Assembly (NCBI GenBank): GCA_900772475.1 | Contig: CAAHEI010000008.1 | Coordinates: 21,399-85,398 of the forward strand | DNA length: 64,000 nt | Origin: Clostridia bacterium | GTDB lineage: Bacteria > Bacillota > Clostridia > TANB77 > CAG-465 | Direction: 5' to 3' | In this document: piece after piece, positions 61,823 to 64,000 of the stretch | Layout of the letters: each line of letters begins with the position of its first letter | How positions within the stretch are numbered: the first letter of the stretch is position 1 | Notes under the pieces: generated by a model | The model's input: only the letters and a program-made list of their open reading frames with translations | What the model was told of the DNA's origin: nothing | The model's database searches: none | Position numbers and translations under genes: made by a program

Positions 61823-63124
61823 ATGAGAGTAGGAAGAAATGGTAACGATAATAATATAGAAGAAAAAATTTTATATAATAAGAAGAAAAAAACAAAAAAT
61901 GAAGTTAAAGGAAAACATATATTAAAAATGATTGTATGGGGTATAATAGCAATATTTACTATATATCAAACATACTCACTTATAATGTATACTCTAGGAA
62001 AAAAAGATAAAGATAAAATGTGGTTATACAATTCAGTTAATAGTGTTATGAATGTTTTTTTTAAGAAGACTGATAAATCAACTACAGAAAATTATAACTT
62101 GAAATTTGCAGGATTAGGTGATATATACTTAACTAGTTCAATTATTAATTCATCTAAATCAAGAAATACTTATGATTTTAGTGAAGGAATAGAAAGTGTT
62201 AAGGAAAAATTAAACAATTTTGATGTTGTTGTTGCAAGCCTATCTACTCCAGTTGCTGACAAATCTTTAGGTTATAGTAATAAGAGTGTGTATAATGCTC
62301 CAACTCAGTTATTAGATACTTTAAAAGAACTTAATGTCTCTGCAGTAGCTACTGCAACAGATCATGCAATGGATAAAAGTGAAAAGGGTGTTATAAATAC
62401 AATAAATAATTTAAAAGAAGCATCTATCGAACAAGTTGGAATAAATGAAAGTAAAGAAAGAAATAAACCTTTAGTTATTTCTAAAAATGAAATAAATATT
62501 GGAATATTATCGTATGCAACAAAATCTAATGTTAAAATAGCTAATGGTAAAAAGTATTTAGTTAATACATTAAATGAAGATGATATAAAAAGTGATATTG
62601 AATATTTAAATTCAAAAAATGTTGATTATATAATAGCATACCTAAATGATCCAAATGAAGATAGTCTTCTTACTTCAGGTGAGCAAAAACAAAATGTTGA
62701 GTTGTTATTTAATAATGGGGTAAATGTAGTTCTTGGAACAGGTTCAATGGTTGTTCAAGGACAAGTAGAAGATCAGGTACAAGTTAATGATGAAAAAACA
62801 AATCATATTTATTCAATATATTCTTTAGGAGATTTTTTTGGTAGTTATGTATCAGATGATAATAGATCAAGTGTTATTGCAAATATAGAATTTACAAAAA
62901 AAATTAAGAAAAACAAAAAGGGAGAAATTATAGATACAGTTGTTGATATGAAAGTAAACACTCCTATTTTTGTTTGGACTAATTTTTCTTCTAAAAATAT
63001 AAAAACTATGTATATAATGCAAGATGAAATAAATAATTATAACGCTGGAAATTCAAACTTAACTTCAAAAGAGTATAATAAATTAGTATCAGCAAATGAT
63101 AGATTAAAAGGATTATTCAAATAG
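61823..63124 (+). CDS. CapA-like protein, divergent, membrane-anchored
   Basis: A 433-residue protein. A single membrane segment (IVWGIIAIFTIYQTYSLIMY, about residues 38-57) anchors an outside domain of the CapA/PgsA metallophosphatase-like family (GLGDIYLTSSII ... DFFGSYV). Usual NLE and NNH metal positions are SLST and TDHAMD here, so catalysis is uncertain. The start ATG at 61823 has a TTAGGAGG site. CapA proteins act in polyglutamate capsule or cell-surface polymer export. It stands apart from the cluster upstream. Confidence 0.75.
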   Translation: MRVGRNGNDNNIEEKILYNKKKKTKNEVKGKHILKMIVWGIIAIFTIYQTYSLIMYTLGKKDKDKMWLYNSVNSVMNVFFKKTDKSTTENYNLKFAGLGDIYLTSSIINSSKSRNTYDFSEGIESVKEKLNNFDVVVASLSTPVADKSLGYSNKSVYNAPTQLLDTLKELNVSAVATATDHAMDKSEKGVINTINNLKEASIEQVGINESKERNKPLVISKNEINIGILSYATKSNVKIANGKKYLVNTLNEDDIKSDIEYLNSKNVDYIIAYLNDPNEDSLLTSGEQKQNVELLFNNGVNVVLGTGSMVVQGQVEDQVQVNDEKTNHIYSIYSLGDFFGSYVSDDNRSSVIANIEFTKKIKKNKKGEIIDTVVDMKVNTPIFVWTNFSSKNIKTMYIMQDEINNYNAGNSNLTSKEYNKLVSANDRLKGLFK

Positions 63125-63137
63125 TAGATAAAATAAA

Positions 63138-63175
63138 AGCAAAATGTTAATATAAAATATTGGCATTTTGCTTTT
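63138..63175 (+). terminator. Terminator after the CapA-like gene
   Basis: AGCAAAATG and CATTTTGCT stem with a 17-base loop and a T run. Confidence 0.75.
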
Positions 63176-63216
63176 TTTGTTATATAATGAAATAAGAAAG
63201 GACAAGGTGATAATAA

Positions 63217-63555
63217 ATGAATTTTTATGATAAAGTACATGAAATGGTAAGAGCCTTTAAAGATACACCTGAATTTAGAGAATATGTAGAATTAAAAAAC
63301 AAATTAAAAGAGGAAAAAGATGCATATGATAGGTTAAAGGATTTTAAAGAAAGACAAAAAAATTATCAAATGGAATATATTGATGGAAAAGAACAAAGTA
63401 AAGAAAAGTTAGATGAAATGCAAAATCTTTACTCAATTATTATACAAAATGAAACATCAAGAAAACTACTTGAAAATGAAATGAAAATAAATGTTATGCT
63501 TGCTGATATGCAAAAAATAATTGGAGATGCTTTAAAAGATATTGTAGATTTTTAA
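63217..63555 (+). CDS. YlbF/YmcA-family protein
   Basis: A 112-residue helical protein matching the YlbF/YmcA family (FYDKVHEMVRAFKDTPEFREYVELKNKLKEEKDAYDRLKDF). In Bacillus these proteins form the Y-complex that guides RNase Y and supports Spo0A activation. A single member here could act with partners elsewhere. It is 11 bp upstream of the peptidase gene. Confidence 0.85.
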   Translation: MNFYDKVHEMVRAFKDTPEFREYVELKNKLKEEKDAYDRLKDFKERQKNYQMEYIDGKEQSKEKLDEMQNLYSIIIQNETSRKLLENEMKINVMLADMQKIIGDALKDIVDF

Positions 63556-63566
63556 GGGGTTTTTAT

Positions 63567-64000
63567 ATGAGTTTTTTTGATAATATAAAGGTATTTAATA
63601 AAAAGAGTAATATTAGAAAAGAAGTTGATGATATAATAGGAAAACTTCCTAGTAGTGATATTATTGCAAAAGATATTTTAAATAAATTAGATAATAAAAA
63701 AACTAAATCTATTTTTGATAAAGATATAAAAGGAAACTATTACGTATATCTTAATAACACTATATATCTTTCAGATAGGCAAAATGAAAAAAGTAATTAT
63801 GAAAGGTTGTGTGTTATAGCACATGAATGTATACATTCTATACAACCTAAAATACTACAAAATTTAAATTTTATTCTTTCAAATTTGGAGGTTGTAATAT
63901 TTGTTGTATATTTACTATTATTTTTTCTTAAAGTAAACATACAAAAATTTTATCTAGTATATTTAATTATTGCTATTTTTCCATTAGTTATAAGAACTAT
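63567..64000 (+). CDS. Membrane zinc metallopeptidase, N-terminal part (cut by the right edge)
   Basis: Hand-translated from the ATG at 63567, which follows AAGGGG. At about residues 90-100 is the metal motif HECIH in CVIAHECIHSIQP. Two membrane segments follow (VVIFVVYLLLFFL and FYLVYLIIAIFPLVI). The family resembles YugP-type neutral zinc metallopeptidases. The C-terminus lies outside the window. Confidence 0.75.
   Translation, partial: MSFFDNIKVFNKKSNIRKEVDDIIGKLPSSDIIAKDILNKLDNKKTKSIFDKDIKGNYYVYLNNTIYLSDRQNEKSNYERLCVIAHECIHSIQPKILQNLNFILSNLEVVIFVVYLLLFFLKVNIQKFYLVYLIIAIFPLVIRT

Overview
This is a very AT-rich chromosomal window from a low-GC Gram-positive bacterium, most likely a spore-forming member of the Clostridia. 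It contains the chromosomal replication origin: dnaA, dnaN, recF and gyrB run leftward, and rpmH, rnpA, yidD, yidC, jag, mnmE, mnmG, rsmG, parA and parB run rightward. Most genes left of about 38.2 kb are on the minus strand and most to the right are on the plus strand, as expected when transcription follows replication away from oriC. Evidence for sporulation capacity comes from a Spo0E-like protein and three Spo0A-box sequences (TGTCGAA).

Layout. 1-4.7 kb: partial signal peptidase I, metG, acpS and two unrecognised proteins. 4.8-16.3 kb: an integrated mobilizable element of about 11.4 kb in the 3' end of a tRNA-Pro gene, bounded by 23-bp direct repeats. It carries a RepA_N-like initiator, a pMV158-like oriT, a MobV relaxase, TnpV, an excisionase and a tyrosine integrase. 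The integrase is broken by one in-frame stop codon. Its cargo is a transglutaminase-like protein with a small partner, an XRE regulator, a frameshifted coiled-coil protein, a DUF3800/nuclease-like pair, a DUF6076-like protein and a candidate small RNA. 16.3-20.3 kb: a short accessory stretch with two NUDIX hydrolases, a group II intron remnant and two membrane proteins. 20.3-30.2 kb: housekeeping genes (tatD, a WalKR-like two-component system, murI, recR, ybaB, dnaX, SRP RNA, efp, and infC-rpmI-rplT with an attenuator leader). 30.2-36.4 kb: a membrane glycosyltransferase, gyrB, recF and dnaN.

36.4-38.5 kb: a two-part oriC with DnaA boxes on both sides of dnaA, an AT-rich unwinding region and a run of six TAG triplets (DnaA-trio). 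38.6-46.8 kb: the rpmH to parB block. 46.9-56 kb: two tRNA-Ser genes, a guanylate kinase, a glycosyltransferase, a ZIP transporter, a low-molecular-weight phosphatase, rpiB, a TagO/WecA-type transferase, yqeY and an M16 peptidase pair.

56-61.7 kb is the least ordinary region. A Spo0E-like gene and a divergent gene cluster are both preceded by Spo0A-box promoters of nearly identical design. The divergent cluster has three small proteins on one side. On the other side are a VirB4/TraE-type ATPase split into two translationally coupled genes, a CpaE/TadZ-like ATPase and an unrecognised helical protein. No relaxase, coupling protein or pilin is nearby, so this looks like a resident, possibly sporulation-linked apparatus rather than a mobile element. 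The window ends with a CapA-like protein, a YlbF-family protein and a truncated membrane zinc peptidase.
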